Assembly: GCA_014706295.1 (NCBI GenBank)
Contig: JACSVZ010000011.1
Coordinates: 12,988,163-13,052,162, forward strand
Source of the DNA: Lycocorax pyrrhopterus obiensis
Taxonomy: Eukaryota > Chordata > Aves > Passeriformes > Paradisaeidae
Length of the DNA stretch: 64,000 nucleotides
Direction: 5' to 3'
Each line of letters starts with the position of its first letter. Positions within the stretch are counted from its first letter, which is position 1. The notes under the pieces were generated by a model. It was not told the origin of the DNA and ran no database searches. It saw only the letters and a program-made list of their open reading frames with translations. The translations under genes were made by a program, and so were the position numbers. Below are positions 11,395-25,600 of this stretch, piece by piece.

Positions 11395-13623
11395 GTGAGC
11401 GGGGGGTGGCGGGGCCAGGGCGGGTTGCTCTGGGCCGGTGGTTCTGGGCCGGGCCCGCGGCACAGCTCGATTCCCCCAGGGCCCGGGCCGAGTCTCCCAG
11501 CACGGCTTGTTCCTCCCGAGCGCTCGGGCTGCCTGCGGCTGCCGGAGGGGGGATATCCCGCTCCCATGCCCTTTTTGCGGCGGGTTCGTCATTAAAATAT
11601 GCGAGCTCTGTGAAAAAGCCGGCAGAGAACCCCTGCTTGTGGATCGTGTGTTTCTTTTGGGTCGTGTTCGGGTTTTTTTTTTTTGTTAATTTCATGCTAA
11701 AGCATGTATGGCAGAACCCCTGCGGGCGGCGCGGAGCGGGGCCTGGGTGCCCTCCGAAAGGGGAAACTGCAGCTTCAGCCTTCAGCCCTCGGGTGCGAGC
11801 CCTGAGGCTGCCAGCCAAGCTCTGCCCTCTGGAAGTGCTCGGAATTTCTCATTTGGGCCTAGGAAGCCCGTTTGTGGAGACCCTCCATCTGCGGTCTCTT
11901 CTCGGGACTGCCTGGTAGGCAGCTGGCTGGCTGGAGGAAGCACTGCTCCTTTGGCCAAATTCCAATATGTAATCGTGAAAATGCCAGTATTTACGTTTTT
12001 ATAAATCTCACAGTTAAAGTAGGCACTGGAACATGTTGCCCAGGGAGGCTGTGGATGTCCCATCCCTGGAATTGCTCCAGGCCAGGCTGGATAAGGCCTT
12101 GAGCCACCTGGTCTAGTGGGAGGGGTCCCTGCCCATGGCAGGGGGGTTTGGGATTGTATCTTTAACCAATCTCTTCCAACCCCTTAACATCATGATTCTA
12201 GGTATGGTGGAAATAAAGGGATTATTATGTTTATAGTTGGCAGTTCTCTCATGAACATGAACATAATGCTAGAGATGCAGTACTTGATTGTTGAATATTA
12301 CTATGTCTTGGCCGTGCAGCTGTTCTGGTAGGAGGTGGCAACATCTATTTCTGGCCTAGCTTAGGCTGAATTGTTAATTAGGATAAGAATGATGAAATTA
12401 CTCATAAGTTAGAATTTCTTAAAAGGTCTATAAAAATACCTGAGCTTTAGTACATCCTCCTTTATTAATACTTGTATACATTTTTAAGCTACTTTTTATA
12501 CTACAACCAGCCTTTGCTCTGTTTGTACAGCCCTAGCTGAGTAAGTTTTGGTGTATGCTTTGGGCTTCTAAAGAGTGCTAAAGGTCTGCAATTCCCAATG
12601 CCTTTCAGGTTTATGATTGCCTAAGTACTTTTTGGAGAATGTCAGTGACTTCCAGCAGCTTGCAGAATTTAATCCACACACCTCTTCCAATAAAGGACTT
12701 TTGTGAGTTTTTGGTGCATCTGTCTATTCAATTAATGAAATAATCTTGAACTTTTTTGTGTTGTAAGAACAGCGTGACCAAAGTACTGTTAATTTGGTGG
12801 CTGACAGCAGCATAAGAATTAATAATGCACAAACTGTTGCCTCCTGTTTTTCTTCAAACCCTAAGATAGTACTCCTGTTCAGGAGGTAACCTGAAATCCA
12901 TATGCCAAAGATGTAGAAAGGCAACCATCCTTAATAATATGTTTGCAGTTTTATTGCAAATTTCACGTTTATCCCGTCTTGAGCTGAATGTGGGTCCACA
13001 AATGCTGATGCTGCAGATAACACTCAGTCACGTGTTGTGCTGTCATGCCTTTTCTGGGTTTGCCTGGTGTTGGTAAATACTTGAAGGGCTATTCAGAGAG
13101 CTCTGGGTAAGGGTCACAGTGATCTGTTATGATAAGGGAATTTTATTTGAAGAAACTTGAACGTCAGCCCACCTCCCGAGCGCAGTGCAGCAAAGGACTG
13201 TGTTGTAGAGCTTGTTTCTGGCTGTGTCTGTCAGTGCTTGTGCAGTGCTGCTCACCAGGGAGAGTCTCTCAGATATTTCCTAGTAGTTCTTCAAGATCTA
13301 CATGAATTTACTTGGCAAGTAAATGATGCCAGCAAGAAAACATTAACTTTATGTACTCATCCAAATGCTTATTTAAGTTGATTTTGCAATGTGCCTTTGG
13401 TGCTAGCTGCTGTCGAGCCAAAGACTTTGAGCCCAGGACTCTGGGAGGGTGCTCCCACCTCACATATGTGTATTGACTTGTGGTTTAGCTCTGCTGCAAA
13501 GGACAAATTTTCTCTTGACTCTGAATTCTAAAAGCTTTTGTAGTCACTGAGTGCTGTACCTGGTTCTTGCTACCATCAGGCTCCACTTATAAGTAAATCC
13601 TAGTTTTCTTCAACTCTCTGCAG
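11395..13623 (+). other. RFWD3: RFWD3 intron 1
   Basis: Donor GTGAGC at 11395, acceptor CTCTGCAG ending at 13623. Its 5' part belongs to the CpG island. It contains the CR1 fragment at 12021-12199. Otherwise it is AT-rich with no recognised element. Confidence 0.75.
12021..12199 (+). mobile_element. CR1 LINE 3' fragment
   Basis: A short 5'-truncated CR1 tail in + orientation. It is recognised by the run that begins GGCACTGGAACATGTTGCCC and continues through GGAGGCTGTGGATGTCCCAT, TCCCTGCCCATGGCAGGGGG and CTCTTCCAACCCC. The terminal octamer is worn down to CATGATTCTA. Confidence 0.85.
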
Positions 13624-13625
13624 AA

Positions 13626-16600
13626 ATGGCTCAAGAAGAGATGGAAGTTGATCTCCAGCCAGTGGCTGGTTACTCAGTGGAGACCCTCCAGACACTTGCC
13701 CCGGAGCCCTCTGGTCACGCAGCGCTCTTGTCCCACGTTCCCGTGCTGGGTGAAGGAGGAGGCAGCACTGCGGCCCTTCCTGCTGATGATGCTGTTGTGA
13801 CACCCAACGATGGTACAAGAAGGGAAGCAGCTGCAGAGCCTGACCCGCTGCCGAGTCCTGCCACGGCCCCCAGTGAGCTGCAGAGGCTGCAAGGGGCATT
13901 TGATCTGTACCAACCACTGCCTGTGCCACAGCTCACACAGCATCTGCAAGTGAGGAGAGCTCGCAGGCAGCAGAGAATTGGTGGTTCCCAGAGGACAACC
14001 AGTGCCAGGTAAAGCAGAAAGGAAATTGGGTCTGAACTGCCCTCTGATCGGGTCCAGCATCAATTCAAAACTGCCTTGCTTCCTGGCTTACAGAGCCCAG
14101 GCCAGCCCAGGTGTGTGGCTGGGGCCAAATCCAGGGTACCTCACCTACCTTTTAAGCCAAGTAATTAGCACAGCAACTTCTGGTGCCTTCTGTGTCCTTG
14201 TTAAGTGAATCCCCCTGTTTCGTGTGTTGGCAGGGGTGGTGGTGACTTCTGAGCCCTTCTACATTTTGAATTTTGCTTGCAGAGTTTCTGCTGCCGCTGT
14301 TCCCTCTGCGCAGCCAGATTGCTGTCCGTGATTCCTGCAGCAGTGCTGACTCTCGGCAGTTCCAGCCAGCATTTAGCTCAGTGGAGCTTGTGCTCTGATT
14401 TGTATTTCATCTTTGATTTGGGGACTGCCTGATTACATTTTCTGGTGACAGTTGCTGCAGAAACTTTCACAAACATACAAACCGATAATTTTCTGTAGGG
14501 CTTTTTTGGTTGGTTTTTTGGTTTTGTTTTTGGTTTTTTTTACTTTCAGACAAAATAAAAAATCCTGTCTATTTAAATACCATTTGTGATGGGATTAAAA
14601 GGGAGTGAGTGGGAATGTTCTCCAGCCAGAAAGAAATCCCAATTTCTAGTTTATTTGGTTTTTGTCTCATCTTTCTAGCTTTTGTACATGCCAAGGGTGA
14701 AATTATAATTAACTGAAGCATTGCTTTTAAATTCAGCGAGACCGAGAGCTCCTCTCCTCCCAGTTGATTAAACACCACTGTATTGTTTGCCCTCCGATTG
14801 CCTGTGAAGGTCACAGTAGTTGTGAGGGCTGGAAGGCAACCGGAGAAACTCTTTTGAATCTGGAGGATAATTGAGATGATAGCTGAACTGATGGGGGGAG
14901 AGGGGAGGATGTTTCCATCTAATGATGAAGTTCCAGTAGAAAGAGGGAAAGTAGAAAGACTAAACACAAAGTAGTCAATGCAAGCATTGTGCATTTCATA
15001 GTACCAGCGGCTCCAGAAACCAGGGCTGAGTTAGGGTTGGACAGACAGAGTAGGAGTTTCCTTAGGCTTATTAGTGAATGGTACTACTTTGGTTTTCTCC
15101 TCTTCAGCCCCACCATCCCCTTCTTCCCCAAAAAAAGGCAGTATCATTGTTGTAATGAGAAGATTTTCTTCGAACTGAGTGAAATGAATTGTTGCTGATC
15201 CCGCTGATTGTTCACAAAGTGGGCTATCCTATGTGATTGCTCCCCTACCAGAGAAGGCCTGACTTGATAACTGTGACATCTTCCTGCTGCAGTCAAAGCC
15301 TGGGAATTTTCCTGCAAGCATTGGTGGAGAAACATGCTGAGACTTTAGCTTACCTGAAATGACTGTAGCTTTTGTTTCTTGCTTTTCTGGACTCAGGGCA
15401 GCATTGGACCATTACTTTCAACTCAGCAGGACCCAAGAGCCAGCTGCAGGACCAGTTCCACACCTGGAGCCCCCCCGTATTGCGAGGGACACCCAGGAAC
15501 AGCGCCCAGACGAGGTAGTAGAAGTGAGTGACTCTGACAGCAGCACTTCTGAGGAGGAGGAAGCAGTGGAGGCAGCAGCACCGCTGTTACCATCAGCCCA
15601 GCAGACACCTCCAGCAGCGAGCTCAGGAGGTTTGTGCAGTATTGGAGCTGTGTAGAGACTGATTTCAGACACTTTTCTTGCTGTTTGAAAACTCAGCAGG
15701 GAAATCCTTTTGAGCTTCACAACAGACAGTGCTCAGAGATCTTTGTGCCCACAGCTGACAGGAGCAGGTTGCTGCCACACGGCTTCCTGGCAAGCAGCTC
15801 CTAAGAGCAGCAGCAGCAGCAATGGGTGATTGCTACCATAATGTTAAATAATGTTTTGCTGTTTGCAGACTACTACTTATTCTGAACATTTTCAGGATTA
15901 TTTGTAACTTGAATTTAGAGATTATTGCTTGCCATCCTTTCGCCGTTATATATTATCAAGGAGTGTTATTGAAGGCATCAGGTTACAGTTTGAACATCAG
16001 TAAGTGCTTTCAGAGAAGGATCTGATTCAGTATTTTTTAATTATTTGAGATTTCAATCTGCTTCAGTTTAGCTTTAATTCCTGTAACTTGTGACTCTTAG
16101 CTGAGGAGATGGAGGTGCTTTTTGTTCTTCATTTTCTTTCCTCGTCTCTTTCTGTCTTGCAATTCTTTATCTAAACTCATGTTCACAGGCTGACACACAC
16201 TTCAGTGGCATTGTTTGTGATGAACATGCACAGTTTATGTAAGAGTGACAAATAGTTAACTTGCTAGTCAAGGTTATTGATGCCCAGAGAATACAAGAAC
16301 AAGGGTATCTTTTTACTTCAGTCTCTAAGGAATGTCCTTATGATTTACTCTCTGCCCTCAGTTTTGGTTTTGATTGGCCAGCCTACCTCATTATCTTTTT
16401 TTAAAAGGGTACGTCTGTGAGGTGTCTTTTGAGCAGATCTATTCTGCTTGCTCTGGGCTAGTTTTACATGTGACAGGAGCTCAAGCTGTTAAGTGCTGTA
16501 TATTATTGTATGAACATATGCTCTCTCTTGGATTTTTTTGGAATTCCCTTGTTGCTTATATAAGCCAGTGGCTCCTCTTACAGCCCAGAACCACAGAGGC

Positions 16601-19600
16601 TGAAAACTTAACTGACATTAGCCAGGGTTAGGTAATACTTCCAGTGGATGGAGAGTATCTGCCGTGATTACTAAATGTGATTAATAGCTCTTGTTTCATC
16701 GGGAGCTAGAGAGGAGGCAGTGATTTCTGCTCCTTTTTTACTATGCTAGTGGTGGTGATCCCCATGTAGCAATTCAGTGTTCCTGTGCCTCCAACAGATG
16801 GGCTGACAGAGGCCCACCAGAAAAACATAGGGAGAATACCAGCAGAATTGGTAGTTCAGACAATTACCAGCTGGAAAGCTGCTGAAGTCAGAGTGAATGG
16901 ACAGCCAGCATACGGGAAATGCTTTCTTGGCACATGAAATATGCATGCTTAGATCCCTTGGCAAAGCAACTTCTGCATATTGGTGTCTGTCTTTCTCAGG
17001 GCATAATGATGCAGTGATATAACCTTACATCAGCCTAACTATAGATCAGGTCTCTTTGTTTTGTGCAGGTCAGAAAATTCTGATAACAATTTCTGTCCTT
17101 AAAAGACCTCTTCTTTTTCACTGAAATTCTGTTGCTTTTCATAAAAGAAAACATAAAATTCTTCGGCACTACTGTTGCTGTATAGAAGGCCTTACACACT
17201 GACTGTGTCCAGGGCACTGATCTGAAGCTTTGTATGTAACCTGTGATGTAACCTGTGCTGTGTCACTACTTAACCTGTGCCCTGAGGATTTCAGATCAAA
17301 GCAGGAAAACTCCTTTTCCCCTCATTATGAATCAGTTCATTTAAGCAATGCTTTCTTTAGTTTCCAGTCAGGTCCAAGCACAGCCACCTCAAGCTTCTGC
17401 AGAGCATGAAAGTCTTGAAGATGAAGCTGAAGTCCAGCAAAAGCAAGTAAGGTGAACTAAATGCTTTTGGAGACAGATTATATATGATAAAGGCTGCATT
17501 TTCTAAAACAGTTGTGTTGGTTTTTTAATTTTTAATTCTAGACAACTCCACAAAAGAAACTGGGGCCATCAGTTCCTGTTGCACCTCTGGATGAGGAGGA
17601 AGGAGATACCTGTGCAATCTGCTTTGAGCAGTGGACCAACGCTGGGGACCACCGTCTGTCAGCGCTGCGGTGTGGGCACCTCTTTGGCTACACATGCATT
17701 GAGAGGTGGCTCAAGGGACAGGCAGGGAAGTGCCCTCAGGTAAAATGGGTGTTCATGTGCACTGGAAAGCACTTAAAGCACTTACTATGGGTGCCTAACT
17801 TGTGCCTCAGATGTGATCACTGTAACTGTTACAAATGCTTGCTGCATGAAGCTGCTGTCAGAAGTAATAAACCCTGCCATTATTTCGATGTTATTAGGCC
17901 AGTAACAACTAGCAGTACTTTAAAGGATAGGTTATGACTTGGATCTTCTCCCCAAATTAGAGCATTTGTGAGTAGCAGATGCAAAAGCTTGAGTTGAAGT
18001 GCTAAACTTGGAAATGGTTTCAGAATGCCCCACTCTAGTCCTGGAAAAAACCACCTGGAATGGAAATAGCAGATGGATTCCTAGAAGTAATTAACTAAGC
18101 ATAAAGAATATGTTATTGGACAGGAAATCTGTCTGAGAACTGTTTTGGAACTATAGAATGGTTAGGGTTGGAAAGGACCCTAAAGATCATCTAATTTAGT
18201 TTTCAGTTGATTAATTGTCTGTTTTGAACTGCATCTGCTTTTGTAGCCTTTAAGAGGACCAGGTTGTTTAGGAAGCTTGCAGAGAGCGAACTGAGAACCA
18301 AGTTACATCCTTTAATGTCCATTTGCAAGTGGTAAATCAGCTGTTGAAGGTTTTCTTTCCAGCTTTCTTTCCATGGTTAACTGATCTTCTTTGAGGAGGT
18401 CTACACTTCTGTGATGTGTTTCCATTCCTTATTCCTTTTTTCCAGGAATGTTGACAAAAAATAGGTCAACGAGTACCTTGTAAATAGGATTCAGTTCTGC
18501 TGCTTTCTGAGTCGGTGGCTGGAAGCCCGGGGTTTCTTTGGCTTTGTCATTTTGAGAGCTTCTGTGTTCTTGCTTGACTTTGCAGGATTCCCTCCTCTCA
18601 ACAAGAAACTTCTTCTTGACGTGTGCTGTGACTAAACCTAAAGAATCCCTGTAGCCATAGCAAAGCCCCAAAGTTGATTTTCCTTACCCCTGTCAATTCT
18701 GTGTAAGCTTTTCTTCCCCAACTTCAGGAACAGACAGAACTCTGAGAGACCTGCCTGGCACCTTTACTCTTTGGAATCTTGTGACTGCTTTCTTCTTGAA
18801 CACTAACATCTCAAGGGTTGCTTGCTCTCTCTTTCTCTTCCATTGATATAAATACTAAAAAGTTCCTGGGAGAACTTGCTCTGGGAAGATCCTTGAAGCT
18901 GAATCATCTTCCCTTCATTTTCAGTCTCTGTCCTTTACGACTGGGCGTTCTCTGGTTGAATAGCCCGGAGTTGCTGTGCGTGGTCTGTAATACTAAGTGG
19001 CTTGAGTGCAAGTTACTGTGAAATTGCAGCATTCCTGATCCTGCCAGTGGCAGCTGCTGGCTGCCAGGAAAACTGTCTTAGCCATTTACTGCTTTGCAAG
19101 GCAGTTCTTTACAGAGGGAGGGAGACTGTCTGCTCTGAAACTATTGCTTGTGATATCTTCGTGCTCCTAAGTAATAGAGGTCTGCATTTGAAGCACACAC
19201 AGTAATTAAATGTTTAGCAGAGGTTACTTGATCTGAGTATTCACTGCCTCTTTTCTCATCAACAAAGAATATTTGCAAAACAATAAACTTGGAAGAAATT
19301 ATGGCATCTGCAAGTTCTAACTTGCCTTCATTTTAAGGCGAATATAAAGTACTAAATGGTTGCAGCTAGATGCACAAAATTATTGACATATCTGACTCCC
19401 TGTGTGTCACAGAAATCAGTGAGATGTCAGTGTTTCATACAACACTGGAACACTTTTATGGATTTGGGCCAGTAGAATTTGATAAAAGGAATGTAGGACA
19501 GAAGTAATAGTTTGGGAGTATACTCAGGGGTTCCTAAATCTTTGTGTGTTGGCCAAGCAGCAAGTCTTGGTGTTTTCAAACCTAAGGTTGGGCTGGTGTT

Positions 19601-22600
19601 TTGTTTTAGATCTTCTTGTTTTCCGTTCTTTGTCTGATTTGGGGTTTTTTGTCCCTGGAACGTACCTGACCATGCTGCCTTGCTGGTGTGTTAGCAGAGT
19701 ACATTTAGCGGGAAGCAAGGAGATGGATTATTAAAGGTACAATAGGATATGCAACTTAAACTGTCATTGTAGCCCTGATTAGAGCTCTGGTGTCCGTATG
19801 AGGGAGCATCTTGCAAACATGCTGTGTGTTGGTGGCTTTGTTTTCCAGTAGACAGCCCCTCCCTTCGGAGCTAAATAAAACAATACCTAGGGATTCACAG
19901 GGATGCATAGTTTGCATAGTTAAATTCCTGTAGATGAACTGAGCTTGTGTTTGATTTCAGTGCAATAAGAAGGCCAAGCGTTCCGACATCGTGATCCTGT
20001 ACGCCCGCACATTGAAAGCGCTGGATACCAGTGAGCAGGAGCGCATGAGAAGGTATGGAGTCTCCACGTAAAGACACCTGGCACTGAAAGCTGCACTCTG
20101 GCTTCTACTTCATGCTTTCATTTCCTGTATTGCCTAAAGCAATTTGTTTATTCCCTTGGGGTTTATCAGGAGTGTAGCTGACTTAAAGAACCAAGGCCTT
20201 GCTGGGTTGCACATCTTAATTTTCTTTTGGAACAGAATTCTTGAGTTTGCATTTTGTGGCCCTGAAACAGCAAAAGCTATCTTGTGCTGTGTTGTGAAAT
20301 GTTATCGTGGGAGAACATGCAGAGTTGATGCCAAAAAGCTGTATATTGCTAATTCATCATTAGATGGGAAAAGCAAGGCATAGTTAGGAATGCAAGGAGG
20401 GTGAATAGCTGACCTTTTCTGCTATCTTTTCTGCATGCATTAAACAGAGTAATACCTCATATGAATCACTTTCCATCTTGCTTTGTCAAACTCTTCATGT
20501 AGCTTTACTTGCAAAAGGTCAGCAAGCATTACTATGACTCCCCTTTCCAACTTAAATGTAGACTTTGTATTGAAAAAAAGGAAAGCAGGTATGAAAATGG
20601 GGACTCATTTCTTTTCAGTAAGATGCTGTCACAGATACTATTCTGAAATTAAAAGGCTGCAGATATCTGAGTTCTTCTGAGTCTTGTGTTGAAGAGAATT
20701 TAATTGGGGTTTGTTCACATGTCTACAACTATACCACTGTTCTTTCAAGGCAGTCTTTCAACAGAAGCCTCACTATCCCGGTAATTATAGATCAGAAATG
20801 ATTGAGGAGTAACAGTCATGAAGGGAAGAATCTTTCTTCTCTCCAGATTGCCACAGCCTGATGGTGTTTGAAGTGTACCTTTAGAAGGGTCATGCTTCTT
20901 TTACTGGATTAACACAGAAAAATAAATGATATATAACATATTTTTCAGAAGCACAGAAAGTGTTTGGGTGTGTAAATCTTGTTATCTCTCATGGAGAGGT
21001 AGTTGTCTGACTTCTGTTTGTCTCAGACCCTCACTGCAGCCCTTCTTCACTAGCCCTGCCCCTCCTCTGCCTCCTGTTTTTGTTGTAAGGCAGGGACCAG
21101 TGACTGCCTGTGAGTCCATGGAGCTGCTGGCAGTGGCTGCCTTGTGGCACAGAGCCACGAGTGGAGCACAGACGTGCGTGTGCATGCATCAGTATTGTTT
21201 GCACATAGTCTTGAATTAGGTATAAGATCATGAGGTTTGTTTGTCACATTCAGAAAAACCCACCAGCCTTCAGGCTCTGGGTACTTATATAAAGAATGTG
21301 TTTGTGATGGTTAAATAGGCATTTCACCTGTTTGTTCTGCAGGGAAAAAAATCACATGAAAAAGCTATAAGGAAATGACAGAATTCTGTGCTTTGGAACA
21401 CGCAAGGCTAGGTCTGTGCATTTGCAAAATACTTAGGCAAGCTAGAGCTCCCTGCATATGAACAACAGAAGTAACTGGAATATTGCAGCTTTTGAAGTAC
21501 AGAATGCAGTGGACAACATAGACCAAGTGTACAGCTAATTTTAAGGAGTGTTGGTGTTTCTTTCCCCACTTTAGCTGTTCCTTCATGTAAACCTGTATGA
21601 AAGAGAAATAAATTCAAGTAACTTACCAAAAGTGCTGCTGCTAAATGGTGTGCATGCACTTTTGGGCTTAAGGTGAGGTAGCAAGTATGCCTTCTTTATG
21701 GGCATTCACAGAGAATTTATCTGTATCATTTTTTCTGGTACAGATATATTTTCCTGAAATACAAGATTAGCTACTGGTAGTAGAGACAAGCTTGAAGATC
21801 TTGCTATTACATAGTTACGCTATGATGTGCTGTGTTACTGACACAGTGTATTACATGGACATTGATGGTATAGGATTTGCTGAAGTGTTTCTGTAGGGGA
21901 AAGAAAATTGATTTCTCTTTCACTCTCCTCTGCTAAATTAGTCCTTTTGGAGAGGGTGAGGACAACGGCTGTTGGAACAATACTTGAGTGAGTCATTCAG
22001 AACAATTGCATAACTGATTATCTCAAGGTGAATGTATTGGGTTAGTGCAATACCAGGTTTTCTGTTACTTGTGGATTTGCCTGAGCAGGACTTGTGGTGG
22101 GATGAAGTCAGAGGGCAGGAATTGACAGCCCAGAAAAGCATCCTAGATAATACCTAGTCCTAAGGATTGCTTTTCTCTCCTTCCTCCAGCTCTTTAGAAA
22201 AGGAGCAAATGTTGCGGAGACAGGCAGAGCTGGAATCTGCACAGAGCCGTCTCCAGCTCCAGGTTCTGACAGATGAATGCAGCAAACTCCGCAAGCAAGT
22301 TCAGGTGAGTCTCATGCTACAAATACACAGAGGACTTCTTTCTCTTCAACCTGCCTTTTCCATGTTCCCTTAGAGGAGAGAAGACAGGATTCCAGTTTTA
22401 ACAATCAGCAAGATTTAGTAAACTCAATTGGTGAATCATTCCAAGCTGGTAAAAACGTCCTGCGCTGGAATATTCATGTGTGCTACAAAAACACTGACTT
22501 TTTTTGTGCTTTTAAGACTTAATTGAAGTTGCAGCCCAGTAGTAGAGTTGTTTGGCTGCTGATGTTGCAGGTTCCTCCTCAGGTTTTGTGGTGCCTGGAA

Positions 22601-25600
22601 AGGCATGGTAATAAAGAACCAGACTTACTCTCCTCATCTTTCTTGTAGTTGCATCAAAACAAGCTTTGGAAATCTCCATAGCAAACCTGTAATACGATCT
22701 ATTATCACTCGTTAGTCAAGAGGCTTTGAGAAGCAGTTTGTGAAGAGGCATGGCTACTTGCAAAATCAAAAGAAAACAACAAAAATCCTTAGGGGTTTGG
22801 ATTTTTTTGAAGGTTAGTCAACATTCCCATTTAGCACCCTCTGGTACCCTGAGACCTGGCCTGTCAGTGGGGGAGGCTCTACACATGGGCTGAGCAGCTG
22901 CTGAGAGGCACCTCTTAGAACACAAATTACTGACTATAAATTACGGGTTGTTAAATGACTGCTTCCTTCTGCCTTATGCAATACTGAGATATTTTGTAAC
23001 TCATCCCAGTCACTTTTGTAGGATTCCTATAAATTATGGACTCTGCCAATGCTTCCAGCTGTGGATTAGGGGGTGTATTCCACCAGTGCTAGGTTTTCCA
23101 AGAGCCTGTTTCATTGGCAGTTCGCTACCTTTTGTTGTATGAGGCAGATGATATCCTCTCACTGTCTAGCAGCTTGCTTAATTTTATGCTTTTCTTTATT
23201 CCTGGATTTTTTTATAGTCTTGGCTATTCATATCTGTACATTAAACAACATCCTCTTTGCTGAAGTCTTCCTGTGTGACATAAAATAAAGCTTTATAAAT
23301 TCCCTAAATTCCTGCATGAAGCCATATGCTCATCATCACTAATAAGAAAATTGATCCACTTCGAACTTTGGCTTAAGACAAATGCAAACAAGATGAAACT
23401 GCAGGTCCATAATGTTTTCCTGCAATTCATTTGGTATTAAATGATGGAGTGTCCAGTCTAACTGAATTGAAGTCACATGTTATAAAGATTAAGTACCCCA
23501 TGTTCTTTAAGCTCTGTTTCAGTATTTATACTGCATTCATCATTGTCCTGTAGTGGTTAATGCAAATGCTGGAAGCAATTTTAAGGTGCTTGTTTATACT
23601 ATGAATAAACTGAAAGTAAAATAATATACTGGGGAGCAAAAGTCAGCAGGAAGTCTGCAATAAGTCTTTAACTTGTTTGATTATATTTTGAGCAGATGCC
23701 TAATGAGTTCCTTGTTTTATGAGAAGTCGTACAGTAAAGTAACTATTTGCATAGAAACATTTAGGTTGGAAGGTTTCTAGCCCAGCCCTGGTTGGGTGAT
23801 TGCAGTGTAGAGTTGAGTTGTTCAGGGGTTTTTGTTGCTAGTGCTCTTGAGCTGTGCCCAGCAGTTGTCACGGCACTAGTTATGACCTTTTTTTAGGTTT
23901 GTATGCTTTTTTCCGTGCTCTTACCGATTAACGGTCTTGTTCATTGTACTTTGTTATTGAAGTATGTAATGTTATTGAGACTATGAAATTGATGGGTTTT
24001 GAGTCTTTAGCTATATGAAAATACATGAGAAAAGGAACTTGAAGTTGAGGAGAGCTCTGGAAGAAAGCCCTCAGGAGCAGGGACTGTGCTGAGCTGTGTC
24101 CTGCCCACCGCAGGAGGTTCAGGCTTGTCTTTTGGAACCAGTGCTGCTGACACCTTACTTTTACCTAATGTTTTTCCTTTGGGAGCAGAAAGAACTTGGG
24201 AATGAGATATGAGCTACTGCAGTACTCCTCCTGAATCTGCCAGCATTTTCAGTAAAAGTAGCTAATGATAAGCAAAGCATCTCTGCCTTCTGATATTAAT
24301 ACCACTGATCAGCTGGGGTAGGAGATTTGATTTTTCCACATGGGAAGCAGTAGCTCTGTTTGGGTATGGAGAAGGAAAAGGAGGACTGGCAGGGAAATTA
24401 TGGGAGACTGGATGCTGCTGTGGAGAAGAAAGCAAATTTAATTGTGAGCCTTGCAGAAATCAGTTTATATTGTTTGATGTAATGGAAAAGCTTTTTTAAA
24501 ATAGGATTTTCAGAGCATCCAAAAAAAAATTGAATGGCAAAATATCAATACAAACTTGTGTATCCAATACCTCTAGAAAAAATATTAGGCTAATTGTTTT
24601 ATTGTATAAAAATTGTTCATCTTTGTGATCTCTGTGTTCACCTCCAGTTGATGTCTGGGGAAGTGAAAGCTGGTATTTCATTGCTGTTGTTTATAATGAA
24701 GCCAGTTAAAAATGCTCCATGTCCTTTAGCCTGAATTTGAACCCGACCCCCAAAGGGAGGTGTAAGATGGAATGTCTGCAGTGCTGCACCACAGCTTGAG
24801 GTTGTCCCGTCCTGTGTTTCTCTATTAAAGGCAGGGTTGGGGCTGTGCAGTGCAAGGTGGCAGGTATGGCTTCTCTAAGAGCTCTGTGGGAAACAGCCAG
24901 AGAATGACAGTCATTGTTACCTGCCTTTGTCTTGAAAGCTTCATATCCACTATTAGGGCTGTAACCTAATACTCAAAACTGTTCTGAATGTATTGTAGCT
25001 CGTGGTTTTCCATTCCTATTCATTGTGCTCTTCTGCTTCTCCTGCATGCTCCTCAGGAAGACTTTTGCTATATAGCCCATTCTTTGCCCCCAGTGTGACT
25101 GTGTTCATTCATCACTGCAAAGGCAAGCTGAAATCTAGAGAGTCATAGCACATGCAGAGCGAGGAGTCTGCTCTCAAAGCCTTTAGTTGACACCAGCCAT
25201 CAGGAAAACTCTGCAAAGCATCTTAAAGGAAAGTATAGGCTTTTACATAATGAACAGAACATTCTTTTCGGTACAATAAGTGGAATTTGTCTGCAGCACA
25301 ATGTTTTTAATCACCTTGCTAATGTGCCTCCAGTAAGACTTCCTGGTTCTGCTGCGTTTGTCCATTGTGTTTAAATGTAAACATTGTACTAATAGTCCTT
25401 GTGATTTTAATTGCCTTGTTTCCTTTTTAATAACTTGTGTGAAAGTTGAATGTTGAGTGCAGGTGACAAGGAGAGTTTTGTAAGGTCCCCAGAGCAACAA
25501 ATAATTTTAATCTCTTCTGATCCCCAGTGGTCATGGTCTCCTCCCCTCACCTTTTAGAAATAATGAGTTTATTAAATTTTTGATTAAAAGTTATTTTCTT

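Larger units (their letters stand above)
10790..11560. promoter_or_regulatory. RFWD3: CpG island and RFWD3 promoter
   Basis: This GC-rich, CpG-dense stretch ends with the first RFWD3 splice donor. Long C runs occupy 10860-11050, and a GGGGCGGGG Sp1-type box lies near 11348. Six CCAAT boxes precede the inferred start of transcription. There is no TATA box near the expected start, as is usual for a housekeeping CpG promoter. Confidence 0.8.
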
